Source: Prorocentrum cordatum
Lineage: Eukaryota > Sar > Dinophyceae > Prorocentrales > Prorocentraceae
Length of the DNA stretch: 64,000 nucleotides
Assembly: GCA_963575745.1 (NCBI GenBank)
Contig: CAUYUJ010014337.1
Location: 350,628-414,627, forward strand
Reading direction: 5' to 3'
Shown here: piece after piece, positions 31,565 to 42,420 of the stretch
How the letters are laid out: each line of letters starts with the position of its first letter
Numbering within the stretch: the first letter of the stretch is position 1
Notes under the pieces: model-generated
What the model saw: the letters and a program-made list of their open reading frames with translations, nothing else
What the model was told of the DNA's origin: nothing
Database searches by the model: none
Position numbers and translations under genes: made by a program

Positions 31565-31860
31565 AAGGCCTGCACTTCAGAGGCGACCCGTCTGGAAGAC
31601 CTTGGACGCCCGAGATATCCGGGGTAACTCGGGTCCGGGATAACTCGGGTTTGGATTCCCGAAAAAGGAACCCGAGTTAGCCCTGACCCGAGTTATCCCT
31701 GATGATTCGGGGCTCTGGGCGCCCGAGTTATCCGGGGTAACTCGGGTCCGGGGTAACTCGGGTTTGGGTTCCCGGAAAAAGAACCCCGAGTTATCCCTGA
31801 CCCGAGTTACCCCTGATGATTCGGGGCTCCGAAGACCTGCACTTCAGAGAATCGGTCAGG
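31564..31860. repeat. Family F dimer at locus 2, between direct repeats
   Basis: Two 113-bp units start at 31607 and 31720, in the same phase as locus 1. Flanking GAAGGCCTGCACTTCAGAG (31564) and GAAGACCTGCACTTCAGAG (31831) match at 18 of 19 bases, with weaker similarity continuing about 12 bp further. Confidence 0.75.
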
Positions 31861-32004
31861 AAAAGAGATGGAGCCACATCCGCCCAAAACTGGTCCCTCG
31901 ATCCTTCCCGGCAGCTGTTGCACGAGTGGTTTCACCACGGATCCGCTGCCGACGGTCCTGGGGCCCGAGAACGGCCCCCTTGGAAGCAGACAACTGCAGA
32001 ACAT

Positions 32005-32130
32005 GATGGGCTTGTTTTCCACCACCACCACCATAAGTTGGAGGGGGACGGGGTCCTCCTCCTCCTCCTCCTCCTCCTCCTCCTCCTCTTCCTCCTACTT
32101 ATGGTGGTGGTGGTGGAAAACAAGCCCATC
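32005..32130. repeat. Perfect 34-bp inverted repeat around a CTC microsatellite
   Basis: The arm at 32005-32038 (GATGGGCTTGTTTTCC then ACC triplets) is an exact reverse complement of 32097-32130. The 58-bp spacer holds about 45 bp of CTC (32053-32096). Perfect arms in such a diverged region suggest recent formation or active repair. Confidence 0.85.
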
Positions 32131-32481
32131 AAGAACAACTCCTCGAGTCCAGTGCCGGGCCACCTCAAAAACCCCCCGCCAGCTACAAATCTGCTCGGAA
32201 TCCACCCGGGAGGCCGTCGGTTCGCGCGGCGTCGGCGCGCGCAAAGGTCTCTCACACCGCGTCGATCGTCCAACCTGGCACCGATCGCGGCATCACTCGT
32301 TCAAGGATGAATTCCCGTCGGGTCGCGTGGCGCTACTGCCGTGCCCCTCAGGGCTGCCGCGCCGTTCTCTCGAGCGTAAGCGCGCGCCAGGGCGCAGACC
32401 TCAACCCGGAACGCCTTCGCCGCCGTCGCCAGCGCGCCAGCGCCGCGCGAACCGACCGCACTCGGACCCCACCTGGGAGGC
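32131..32481. other. Unassigned stretch
   Basis: I see no gene and no repeat that I can name. Confidence 0.3.
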
Positions 32482-32645
32482 CTACGGCTGAAACCCATGC
32501 CAAGAAGCACCTTTCTTGCCTCCAGGGTGCCCTGGGTTTCTAGGGTTTCTGTGGTTTTCCCATGGAAAGCGTGACGTTCCCAAACCCAAACCCATTGACG
32601 CCCTGGGGTCTCAGGGTTGGGTTTCTTGAGGAAGGTTTCTTGTGG
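32482..32645 (-). repeat. Family E repeat, copy 1
   Basis: In reverse it reads CCTCAAGAAACCCAACCC ... CACGCTTTCCATGGGAAA ... AACCCAGGGCACCCTGGAGG ... GGCATGGGTTTC. It shares this order with 41855-42022 and 44370-44545 at about 80%. Confidence 0.6.
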
Positions 32646-32862
32646 TCGAGCTCCTGCTATAATAAGACTCTCCCGCCCGCCTGCGCGAACGTCAGGGGCA
32701 GTGACATCGCCGCGCGCCCGCGCGCCCGCGCGCCCACGCGGCGCGGCAGGGGGGCGGCGGCTCGGCGCGGGGGTCGCGGGGTGTACGGGGGGCAGCAGCG
32801 GCACGGGAGTGGAGGCCCGGAGATCTAGAAGCAGCAGCACCAACACAGGGGGGTACCCCGTC

Positions 32863-33088
32863 AACGTTTTCTTATTCGGCGTTTCGACATTGAGCGCAAG
32901 GAGGGGGGGAGGGGGGGGTCTGGCTCTGGACCTCTGCTTAATGAGGCTTGTTGAGGACGTGCGTCCTATGGGGGAGACTTCACCTACTTGGAACAGGCTC
33001 CCAACAACAACCAAAATCTACTCCATGCGGGTGGGGAATGGGGCGCGAGGGCCCGCGCCGATCGGCAAAACAACGAGTAAGAAAACGA
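32863..33088 (+). mobile_element. Family C element, copy 4 (best preserved)
   Basis: This 226-bp element has inverted ends CGTTTTCTTATTCGGCGTTT and the complement of CGTTTTCTTACTCGTTGTTT (three mismatches in 20). Internal landmarks are TTTCGACATTGAGCG, a G-run, TCTGGCTCTGGACCTCTGC and GGGCCCGCGCCGATCGGC. Confidence 0.7.
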
Positions 33089-33663
33089 ACACAACGAATA
33101 AGATTTTGGTTTTGAGGAGGAGGGAGCGCGACCACAGAGCTTCACCCGACTCGGCCTCAGCCGCCATGCGAATCAAGAGGTCGCCAGGCGGTCCGGGAGC
33201 ACCACACGGGCCGACCTGCGGCAGGCAAGCTCATGCGCTGGACCTTAGCCTGGAGGATGAGCGAACATGCCGCCTCCACTGGGGGACGATGAGCCTGAGT
33301 AATACCCCCATCGCCAGGATCGAAAATCATCATTCCTCAGTGGAGGCACACCGCCGATCTTGGTGTTAGCGTCAACCTGTAGGCCTTCGACGGGAAGCGG
33401 TGTGTGTGTGTATGCGTGTATGCGTGTGTGTGTGGGTGTGCTGCAAGCAGACCGGCAGGCCGCAACCGGACCCCCAGACCTCCATCGGCTTGGAAGAATC
33501 AAGACGGAGCTTGTTCGTAGCACTCGGCGCATCGGGGCCCTCGCCGGGCCCCGAGGCTGTCAACAGAAACGATCCAGGTGCGGAAGCCTGGTCCCCAGAA
33601 AATGGTCCTGAGCTCCGGGGCCCCGTATTTAGCACATCAAAACTGTTCGAGGCTGTCTCAAAG
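33089..33663. other. Unassigned, with a GTGTATGC repeat
   Basis: 33400-33440 alternates GTGTGT and TATGCGTG. 33530-33560 resembles family P in reverse. No gene is seen. Confidence 0.35.
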
Positions 33664-33714
33664 TGGGAGGGGGAGGGCAAGAGGGAGGGGGAGGAGGAGG
33701 AGAAGGAGAAAGAG

Positions 33715-33745
<31 letters not shown>

Positions 33746-33822
33746 GGAGGAGAAGGAGGACGAAGAGGAGGAGAGGAGGACGAGAGGAGGAGGAAGGAGG
33801 AGGAGGAGAGAGGAGGAGGACC
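33664..33822 (+). repeat. GGA microsatellite
   Basis: Purine-only over long stretches, with AGAGG and AAGGA variants. Confidence 0.9.
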
Positions 33823-33927
33823 CCCCACCCTCCGAGTCGCCCCTGCGTCGGAGGACCTCAGGAGCGGTCTTCACACCCGAGCCCTGGAGCGCGGAGCGCC
33901 CCAGGTGCGCCGCCGTGGACACTCGTT

Positions 33928-33935
33928 GGGGGGGG

Positions 33936-33965
<30 letters not shown>
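33928..33965 (+). repeat. Poly-G tract
   Basis: Eight G, one T, then about 29 G. Run length may be unreliable in the assembly. It is quadruplex-prone. Confidence 0.9.
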
Positions 33966-33967
<2 letters not shown>

Positions 33968-34187
33968 TCATTTGGGCCTGCCAGGACCAACTTGGGAGGG
34001 GGGGCTACCTGCGTGCAGCCCGGAGCCCTACCAGTGGGCGCGTCCCCTCCTCTCCCTCCTCGTCCCTTCCCTTCTCCCCCCCTTCCTTCTGTTCCCCCCT
34101 TCTGCTCCACCGGCTTTCCCTGCTCATGCCCTGTTCTCTCCACCTCCTCCTCAGCCTTGCTCTCGCAGCCTATCCCAGTGTCCTGCT

Positions 34188-34300
34188 CCTCCTCCTACTC
34201 CTCCTGCTCTGCTCGTCCTCCTCCTCCTCCTCCTCCTCCTCCTCCTCCTCCCCCTCCTCCTCCTCCTCCTCCTCCTCCTCCTCCTCCTCCCCCCCTTGCT
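34188..34300 (+). repeat. CTC microsatellite
   Basis: A pure CTC tract with one CCC slip. Confidence 0.95.
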
Positions 34301-34344
34301 CTCAACCGCCCACAAAGAAACACAGCCCTACTCATCCTCATCGA

Positions 34345-34429
34345 CCCCCCACCCTCATCATCAGCATTACCATCATCGTCATCATCATCACCACCGCCAT
34401 CATCATCATATTCGTCAACGTAATCGCCA

Positions 34430-34523
<94 letters not shown>

Positions 34524-34609
34524 AATCACCATCATCATCGTCATCACCAGCATCATCATCATCATCAGCATCATCATCATCATCATGATCGTCATGATCG
34601 TCATGATCG

Positions 34610-34648
<39 letters not shown>

Positions 34649-34650
34649 AT
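34345..34650 (+). repeat. CAT microsatellite
   Basis: CATCAT and CATCGT blocks, pure at 34460-34520 and 34607-34650. The minus strand reads as poly-Asp. Confidence 0.95.
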
Positions 34651-36059
34651 AGCACTCCCTCCCCCCCACACTCCTGCGATGTATCCTTTTCAGATGTCTC
34701 CGATCTCGCCTTCCTTCCCCTCCTCCCCTCCTCCCCACCTCTAAGACCTTCTCGTGCTCCTCCTGAGAATGCCCCCACCTCTGTCCTTTCCTCGTATACC
34801 GTCCTCATGCTCCGTTCATCTCGTTTCCCCGCTGCACAGTTAGAAGATTCGTCGTGACGGACATAGGGCTCTGTGCTGCAGTAAGCGGTCACCTCTAAAA
34901 CTACACACGCCGCCTGGCGGCGACTATAGTTTTGAGCCAAGCGCCAACGGTTGCACGGTAACCTGGTACGATTTATTGAAACCCGCCCCCCTGGACCTGG
35001 TTGTCCAGGTCGGGTCAAATGCGCGCAACGTCATGTAAGTGCGCGCATTATTGGTGAGAACTGAAGCTAATCCGACAACACAAACTTGGTAAATAGTCGA
35101 TATCTCTCTCTATATATATATATATACATATATACATATATGTATATAGATTGCTTCGGCGACTGGCGAAGATGAGGTCAATAGTTGTGCACTGTAGGGT
35201 TTTCCCTAAACAGGTCGCGCGCTCGGAAACCAACGCAAGAACTACAATGGCTGAATTAGGCAACCCGCGCAATTTAAATAACGGGGCAACTCAAAAAGAT
35301 ACTAGCAATATGGCCAAACATCCGCACTAATTCTATGGTTCACCACTGCCCTGTCATAGGCACCCAATTGAAACCACTTAGACTAGTCACGCGACAGATC
35401 CTGGAGAGAAAAAAACCTAGCAACATTCTTCAAGGTTAGAGGTCACTCAAGGCTTCCTGGGCCTGACGAGTGTTGACCTCGCCCGCTTCCGTTCACCCTA
35501 AGCCTTGCCCGACTCGGTGTTCGCGAACGCCCCTTCGCGGTCTCGTTTCCTGGTGTACGCGCGCTCCCGCGAGTCGCCCTCCACATAGCAGTTGTCATTC
35601 CAACCGTTATCCTCCTCCTCCTTCTCCCTCTTCCTCCTGCTGTTCCTCGCTGTCCGCCCAAGCTCCCAGGTGCTCCGCCATTTTAGTCTTGGGCTTGCGA
35701 AGACGTCCCATGATGGCCGAGGCACGCACCAAGCGGGCCCCAAGAGGGCTGCAAGAGAGCTCCGACAGGGCCGCGACGAACATCCCAGACACATCCTAGA
35801 CTTGCTTGTTTTACTGTCTGGGATTTGCCTCGGACTTCTGGGACCCTGCCCCTCGGCAGAGCGGGCCGTGGCCCTCCCGCGCCAGCCGAGCTGCGCAAAT
35901 GGCGCCGGGGCCGGGGGCCGCGGCCCCGCCGCGCTCGCGCCGGCTCGCCCCGGCTCGGCGCGAAAAGGGCGGAGAGGGAACGCACGGGCGACACCGACGC
36001 GAACCCGATTTCCAGCCATTCCCGACAAGGACGCCGCGCCACGGAGGCGCCTCCGTGTT

Positions 36060-36420
36060 GCAATAAGTGGTCCAACATCTGCTGTGTGCAATAAGTGGTG
36101 CAGTCGGTGCTGTAATACATACATATATACATATGTATACATATTTATACACATATAGAATGCAATGTACGTGATGCAGTATATGAAATGCAAACGATGC
36201 ATTGTAAATAGCTGTGGAATCGATGTGCTGCGATCCATGCGGTGCACTATGTTGTGCAACAGACGGTGATCAATATATGTGATGCAACATATGTGGTGCA
36301 ACCTATGACCCGCAATCTGTTTGTTGAATGAATACGTCGTGCAATCTATGTGGTGCAGGCTCTGTGCTCCAATCTGCGCTATGGTCAGCAACATATTGTC
36401 AACTCACTTTCTCGCGCGCG
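36060..36420 (+). repeat. Degenerate GTGGTGCAA repeat cluster 1
   Basis: Motifs such as ATATGTGGTGCAACCTATG, GTGATGCAACATATG and GTGCAATCTATG recur every 17-25 bp. Similar motifs appear at 36865-36960 and 38210-38420. Confidence 0.6.
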
Positions 36421-38105
36421 GACTGCCCACTTGGTCGGTTGTGATGACAATGCGGAAAACCATCCATTTTCGCAAGAATTCGCAAGAGCGCGCGCACACT
36501 TTTTTTTTGTTTTTAAAAAACGTTCAGAACCATGTTTTTTGTTAAAATAGTTGTCGGGGCAATCAGTGTTGCAATCAATTCTGCAATCCTCGCGCGCGCA
36601 CTTCGTCCTACGTGTTTGGAAGGGACGTTTGAAAGTTGTATGGCTTTGGACAAACGAAGCAGCTCGCATCGTGTTTTTGCAAATGATGGTGGGGAAGGAG
36701 GTTCGGTACCGGTCTGGCCGGGATGGTACGAGTTAACATCTAAAATGATCGATGGGGCAGAACAAAAATGTAAACTGCACATCCCCTGGTGCGGGGGGAT
36801 ATTTCTGGGGGTTTGTGGGAAGGTGGTAAACTCCAAAATGCTGTTCCAAAAAAAGAAGATGTGCGAAGCAATGTTGGTGATGCAATATATGTGGTTCAAG
36901 GCAGCCTGTGAAATCTGTGTGGTGAAATCTGTGTGAAGCAACCCATGTGGTGCGATCGCTGCAAAGCACCAGTGCTAACTGTGAATTGTCACATCCACTG
37001 CTCGCGATCAGCCCACCCACCCAACCGCAACTTGGTTTGCAAACCCATGCGACGGCGATTGCGGTGAGTGCTTGGTGATGCCTGGTGCATCTTGGCGGCA
37101 ACGCTAGCCCGCACATCCTCGCGCGTGCAACGTCCATTTCGTGCGGCGCGACCGTTGCGGACGCGGTGGCGCTGACCGCTGGGCACTTCCCAACGGGCAC
37201 CTCAGCGCGAGTTGTTGCCTGGGGCGGGCGCGGTATCATGGCGACGCCGGCGACGGTAGACACGGCGATCGGAGTAGCACTGATGGTGACGATGACGGTG
37301 ATAACGACGGCGAAGCCAATGACGGCGCCGAGGTTGACCATGCCCGCCGATAACGGTGACGATGTCCTCGCGCCGACGATTTAAGGTTTTGCCAGCAGTT
37401 CGGCACGCGCGCACGGCCGACGTGCGCGAGCGGCCCACGTGGTATTAGTTGACACGGGTCGTGCCCTCCCAGCACGCACGCCCAGGCGTTCGGGGTGATT
37501 CCGACATGAGGCGCGGGAGGCCCGCTTGGCACAATCCGATGACAAGGTTGACAATCAGATGGTTTTCTGGGGCATTCGCAAAGAGCGCGCGCGGGCCGTT
37601 TGGAAAACTGATGCTGCAAAATCATGTGTGTGTTGTTTATGTGTGTTCGGGACACCCGTTTTTGAAAACCGTGTGAAACCCAAGGCTCTGTTAGAAAACA
37701 TATGGTACGCGCGCGACGACGCGCGCGTGTGCACTTCGTTTCACTATTTGCAAAGGGGTTCTTGCGACAGCAAGCGCGCAGGGGCGTTCAAGCGCTTGCG
37801 ACGCACGCGCGCGAGAGGCCCGTATGGTAGCATGTTAGGAACCTCTTGGAAAGATAAAAGCTTCCTTACGAATTCGCGAGCGCGCGGGTGCAAGCTGTGT
37901 TTCAACATTCGTGCTGGGAAGCCACGCGTGCTATATTTATACACACGCGACACTCAATATTGACATCCTTGCGAAACAGAAGGTTGCTCAAGGACATCGG
38001 CATGCTCGCGCACGACGTGCGTGTGTGCACTTCGTCCCGTATGTTGCATTTTTATAAACTGATGATTTGTGACAAACACATGTGCGCACATGAACGCGGG
38101 CCTGC
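36405..38105. repeat. Recurrent alternating CG/CA blocks
   Basis: CGCGCGC-type blocks 8-25 bp long occur at about 36411, 36487, 36588, 37117, 37403, 37581, 37706, 37773, 37805, 37876, 38003 and 38090. They are often followed by GTGCACTTCGT or GTTTGGAAA. Alternating purine-pyrimidine of this kind is Z-DNA-prone. Confidence 0.6.
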
Positions 38106-38209
38106 CTAAGATGTTACGACTGCAGATTTCGGATATACAATGTGGCAATATCATATGTGAAATGCGCATCCCCAGGGGGAACCGCTAAGTCCGGGAGGGG
38201 AGGTAGATC

Positions 38210-38420
38210 CAAATACTCGCTGAACCAACCTATGTGGCGCAATGTTGGGCAACCGATGTGGTGCAACCAATTGTGTGCAATACGTGTGGGGGAAACTCAA
38301 TATAATGCAATACAGTATGCCATGTGCAGAATATGGTGTGCGTGCTGTGTTGTGGAATACACGTGGCGCCATTTATGTGGAGCGATTCGTATGGTAAGCT
38401 ATATTGTGCATTCGATGTGC
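38210..38420 (+). repeat. Degenerate GTGGTGCAA repeat cluster 2
   Basis: CCTATGTGGCGCAATG, CGATGTGGTGCAACC, GTGTGCAATACGTG and TATGTGGAGCGATTC repeat loosely. Confidence 0.55.
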
Positions 38421-39179
38421 AACCGACTGACAGGATTAATTACGGGCGGTGATGAAGCGGTGACGGGACGGCGACAGCGGCAACATAGCCCCTAGACCGA
38501 CACACAGGCCCAGACCCTCAGAAAAAAAACAAGTACGCCTAAGTGCAAGCACTGTTCGGGGAAGAAAAATGAAGTTATGGCTCATGCAGAGCACGGGAGC
38601 GGATGACAGAACTTTGAAATGCAGGGGGCAACTAGCACAAATACCTGGAAAGACTTCGGACTGAGAGAGTTTCGAGGACAAAAGAAGGGCAGAAGCAGAC
38701 GGAGGAAGAGTGGGCGACCAGGAGGGTGACGCCGACAGGGGGCAGAAAGGGCGAGGATCCTGAGCAACACGAACACAAATAATCACGAATGGACGCGAGT
38801 GGCCAGGGTAGACGTCAAGGCTGGCTGCGAATAGCTCTCACACATAACTTCACATAACGCGCCAAACCAAACGGACCCAAGAAACCACCAAGAGGCCCGC
38901 GGAATGGCATACCAATGGCGCGTTGTTGCTCTGCTCATCGGGGTTGGAACCTGGCGCTGCCCTGTGCTGACGCGCGGTGAATGCTCACTGCCCTCGTGGA
39001 GGACTGTCGCGCGCTCGCCCCGGCGCTGGGCCGGGCGGGCCGGGGGGGGGGTGGGGCGCATCCGCCCCTCGTAGCGCTGCCGGCGGGGCAGAAGACACGG
39101 CGGAACATCGCGGCAGACAAGCGACGCATACTACCCAGCGCAAAGTCGTGCTCCAGGCGTGCACCCCGCGAGGGGACTC

Positions 39180-39262
39180 TCAGCCCCTTCCTTGGGGCTG
39201 GCTTCTCATCCCGAGCAATTTCTGTTGGACAGTCCAGCGGTCCGGTAAGGGACCAGAAGAGG
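39180..39262 (+). repeat. Family P dispersed repeat (partial)
   Basis: CCCCTTCCTTGGGGCTGGCTT, then CTCATCCC and GGACAGTCCAGCGG. The GGAGGCCGAAA part is not recognisable. Confidence 0.4.
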
Positions 39263-39531
39263 CAGGACATCTGGAAAACGGTCCGCTTGTTATGTCCTTA
39301 CGACGCAATCAGAGACGGGCGTTGGCAGGACTGGGTTGGAAAGGACCTGGTTTAATGATGTGTACCGTGGGACGCCTTCCCCGCCCGATTCCACTACTCG
39401 GAACTGCAGCCGCCCGAAGAAACACCAGCCACGGCAAACTTGATATATTGATTCGGGCCAATTTGGGGGGCTTCGAGGCCCAATCACTAACCGGCTCCCC
39501 TTACCTGGATTCCTGGCTTTTCCCGACAGAA

Positions 39532-39706
39532 GAGGTGGAGGAGGAGGAGGAGGAGGAGGAGGAGGAGGAGGAGGAGGAGGAGGAGGAGGAGGAGGAGGAG
39601 GAGGAGGAGGAGAGGGAGCGAGGACGTACGAGGGGGAGGAGGAGGAGGAGGAGGAGGAGGAGGAGGAGGAGGAGGAGGAGGAGGAGGAGGAGGAAGAGGA
39701 CGAGGA
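39532..39706 (+). repeat. GGA microsatellite
   Basis: Two pure GGA blocks are separated by GAGCGAGGACGTACGAGG at about 39613-39630. Confidence 0.95.
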
Positions 39707-39964
39707 TGCCGCAGGCTCAAAAGGCAGAACGGAGCGCCCAACATGGTGTGGGCAAGCCTGCCCCAGAGCGTAGCGCCCGAGTATGGCGTCTGGCAACCCC
39801 GAACCAAAAAATGTAGTCATCTCTTGGGGGCGCACTCCTTGCTTTCGGCACCTTCTGCCGTCCTTCCGCCGGCTTCCGCTGGCGGAGGCGGCCTCGTCGT
39901 ACTTCTCCGCCGACGCCTGCCGACGCCCTGCCGCCGAGGAGGAGGGGGGGCAACGCCTGGGATC

Positions 39965-40307
39965 CTCGAAGGCGCGGCGCTCTTTCTCTGGAACGCCTCA
40001 AGTGGAGGCAGAGGGGCACACGGAGCATGTCAGCGTTTCCGTATCCCGGCGTTTCAGCATTGGGCGGCAAGGGGGGGAGGGGGGGGGTCTGGCTCCGGAC
40101 CTCTGCTTACTGCTGCTGCTTGCAACCGTCCGTCCGATGGGGGAGAGACTCCACCTGCTCTTGAGACAGGCGCCGGACACAGCCAAAGACGTGCACTGCC
40201 CGCGCCGATCGGCAAAACATCGAATAAGAAAACGATCGCCAGGAGGACAGCGCCTCGAAGAGGCGGCGCCCTTTTCTGGAACGCCTCGTCGAAGGGAGGC
40301 AGAGGAG
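39965..40307 (+). mobile_element. Family C element, copy 5, between ~54-bp direct repeats
   Basis: The C element is 40032-40238 (GGCGTTTCAGCATTGGGCGG ... GATCGGCAAAACATCG ... AAGAAAACGATCGCC). Outside it, 39965-40018 and 40252-40307 are direct repeats at roughly 80-85% (CCTCGAAG, TCTGGAACGCCTC, GGAGGCAGAGG). They lie 13 bp from each end of the element. Confidence 0.6.
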
Positions 40308-40314
40308 CAGGAGG

Positions 40315-40640
40315 TCGGAAAAGGCGGAAGGGAAGGCGGACGGGGAGGAGAAGGAGGAGGAGGAGGAGAAGGAGGAGGAGGAGGAGGAGGAGGAGGAGGA
40401 GGAGAAGGAGAAGAGGAGAAGGAGGAAGAGGAGAAGGAGATGGAGGAGGAGAGGAGGAGGAGGAGGAGGAGGAGGGGGAGGGGGATAAGGGGGAGGAGGA
40501 GGAGGGAGGAGGAGAAGGGGGAGAGGGGAGGGGAGGAGGAGGGAGGAGGGAGGAGGAGGAGGAGGAGAAGGAGGAGAAGGAGGAGGAGGAGGAGGAGGAG
40601 GAGGAGGAGGAGGAGGAGGAGGGGGAGGAGGGGGAGGAGA
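40315..40640 (+). repeat. GGA microsatellite
   Basis: About 325 bp of purine-only GGA, GAA and GGGGA mixtures, the purest at 40548-40640. Confidence 0.95.
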
Positions 40641-41258
40641 AGGCGTGCTGGAGTCCTCGCTCCTGGGTGGAGGCAGCGGCGGCGGCGACCACAGTGGCGT
40701 CGCGGCGCGCGGAGCAGCCGCCCCCCTCCCACCGACCCACCCAAAGGGGGGGGCGCGCGGCCTGGGCGGCCAGCAGCTGCCGGCCCGGGCCGCTGCTCGG
40801 CGAACTTCTCCTCGGGTGTCGAGTAGGGGGTCGCCTGCAGAAGCGGTCTGCCCCAGGACTGATGTGCTGTGTTCGTCGGCGCTACGAATCACACGTAGAC
40901 TTTCTTCGTCGGGTACTATAATTGCGAACACTCTGCGCATTTGAGCAGGGACCGACCGTCCAGGCATTTCGTAGAGCCCAAAACTGTTCGAAAAACGAAA
41001 AACATGTTCTTAGAACATAAACCCGATGTGCTAAAACAAGACAGTCCCAGCCAGAAATGTTCTAAGAACACTTCGTGCAGACCACAAGAGGTTCTTAGAA
41101 CATTCTTTAGTAGACATATAGGCATGACACGTGTGGTCGTGCACCCGGCGAGCGAATCACCTCTTGGGGCTCATCGATTCTGTCGTCCGTCTCCTACGCG
41201 GCGTCCTGTGCACCGCCGCCGCGCTCTGGCGCGAGGGCAACCTCCTGGGGCCCAGGGG
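40641..41258. other. Unassigned, with three TGTTCTWAGAACA palindromes
   Basis: Near-perfect 13-bp palindromes TGTTCTTAGAACA (41005), TGTTCTAAGAACA (41058) and GGTTCTTAGAACA (41090) lie within 100 bp. No gene is recognised next to them. Confidence 0.45.
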
Positions 41259-41530
41259 CAGGAGAGCCCAGAATCGAATCGGATCACTCGGATCGGCGAT
41301 CGAATTCAGTCGGATCGGCGAAAATCAGCAGCTGGATCGGGAAACATCGGATCGGCGGAAATCGGCAGCTTAGTAGCCCTCCAGCGAGGGTTCGGAACCC
41401 GAATCGGCAGTTCAGCAGCCCTCCAGCGAGGATTCGGAACCCAAAATCGGAACCCCAAGTCGGAGCGAATCGGAATCGGAAGCCACCGACGTCGAATCGA
41501 ATCGAATCGGAGGAGCCGAAACGAGCACTG
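41259..41530 (+). mobile_element. Family L repeat, copy 2, with internal duplication
   Basis: It has the same start and end as L1. The segment AATCGGCAGYTYAGYAGCCC then TCCAGCGAGGRTTCGGAACC is present twice (about 41369 and 41405). Confidence 0.65.
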
Positions 41531-41732
41531 CCAAAGGGCGACGGCACCGGCCCTCCGGGGCCTCGGCCGGGATGGGCTTCGGCACTCGGCCCTCCGGGGC
41601 CTCCGCTGCAGGAGAGCGCCACGCGCAGGGGCGAGGGAGGAGCCTCGCCGCCCACGGGCACAGCGTCGACCACGGACGGGGCCCCCCGACCTGTCAAAGC
41701 GCGGGGGGCGGCCTCTCAAGCCAGAGCCTCTG

Positions 41733-41803
41733 AGGAGGAGGAGGAGGAGGAGGAGGAGGAGGAGGAGGAGGAGGAGGGGGAGGAGGAGGGGGAGGAAGGC
41801 TCC
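41733..41803 (+). repeat. GGA microsatellite
   Basis: A short pure GGA tract with two GGGGGA slips. Confidence 0.95.
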
Positions 41804-41854
41804 AGCGTCTTGGCTGTACAGTACAGTACAGGAGCTCGACGGCCAGGGGCCTCC

Positions 41855-42022
41855 CACGCAAGAACCCAGCCCTGAGGCCCCAGGACGTCCATGGACGTCT
41901 GGTGTGGGAGCGCCACGCTTTCCATGGCAAAGCCTCCGAGGCCCAAGAAACCCAGGGCACCCTGGGGGCAAGCAGGATGCTTCTTTGGCATGGGCCCCCG
42001 CTGTACCGGGAGGCCTCCAGGC
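41855..42022 (+). repeat. Family E repeat, copy 2
   Basis: AGGACGTCCATGGACG ... CACGCTTTCCATGGCAAAGCC ... AACCCAGGGCACCCTGGGGG ... GGCATGGGCCCCC. It matches 32482-32645 (reverse) and 44370-44545. Confidence 0.65.
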
Positions 42023-42066
42023 AGCAAGCGAATCCATGCCCAGATGATGGAGACAGCCAACTTCCA

Positions 42067-42345
42067 GACTGATGGGCAGACTCCCACCCGAGGTGGTGCG
42101 CAGAACCATCTGGCCTCGGGCAGGGGAAAATGAAACATCTATGTAAACACTACTTACCTTTCTAAGGTCCGCGTGGAGCGCGCCAGGGGCGGCACCAGAG
42201 ACTGATGGGCAGACTCCCACCCGAGGTGGTGCGCAGAACCATCTTCGTAAACATCTTCGTAAACATGACTTACCCTTCGGAGGTCCGCGTGGCGCCCCTT
42301 CCCGGGCGCGCGGGGCGCGCCAGGGGCGGCACCAGAGGCGGAGGC
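42067..42345 (+). repeat. 133-bp tandem duplication with family Q fragments
   Basis: 44 bp beginning GACTGATGGGCAGACTCCC are identical at 42067 and 42200. After each come GTAAACA and a Q-like AAGGTCCGCGTGG / GGAGGTCCGCGTGG ... CCAGGGGCGGCACCAGAG. Confidence 0.75.
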
Positions 42346-42420
42346 CCGGCGCTGCTCCAGGACACCCGCATGGAGCTCCGAGCGTTTCTGTTTTTGTTCT
42401 GCAGATTTCGAGAAATACTG

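Larger units (their letters stand above)
34861..38960. other. AT-richer island with its own repeats
   Basis: Base composition is visibly more balanced than either side, and triplet microsatellites are almost absent. It has hairpins at about 34895-34933 (AAAACTA...TAGTTTT around CGCCGCC/GGCGGCG) and 34989-35010, and a TA tract at 35105-35150. Degenerate GTGGTGCAAYCTATG-type repeats and recurrent CG/CA alternating blocks are listed separately. A short GC-rich patch (35480-36060) breaks it. I recognise no protein in the frames here. It may be an older insert or a different chromatin domain. Confidence 0.6.

Noticed and set aside
33928-33965. Poly-G tract as a biological signal
   Set aside because: It may be real and quadruplex-prone, but long G homopolymers are prone to sequencing and assembly error, so I draw no conclusion from its length.
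35675-35700. Dinoflagellate spliced-leader sequence (CCATTTT near 35679)
   Set aside because: Only the common CCATTTT core matches what I recall. The surrounding bases differ, and no complete leader was found anywhere in the window.
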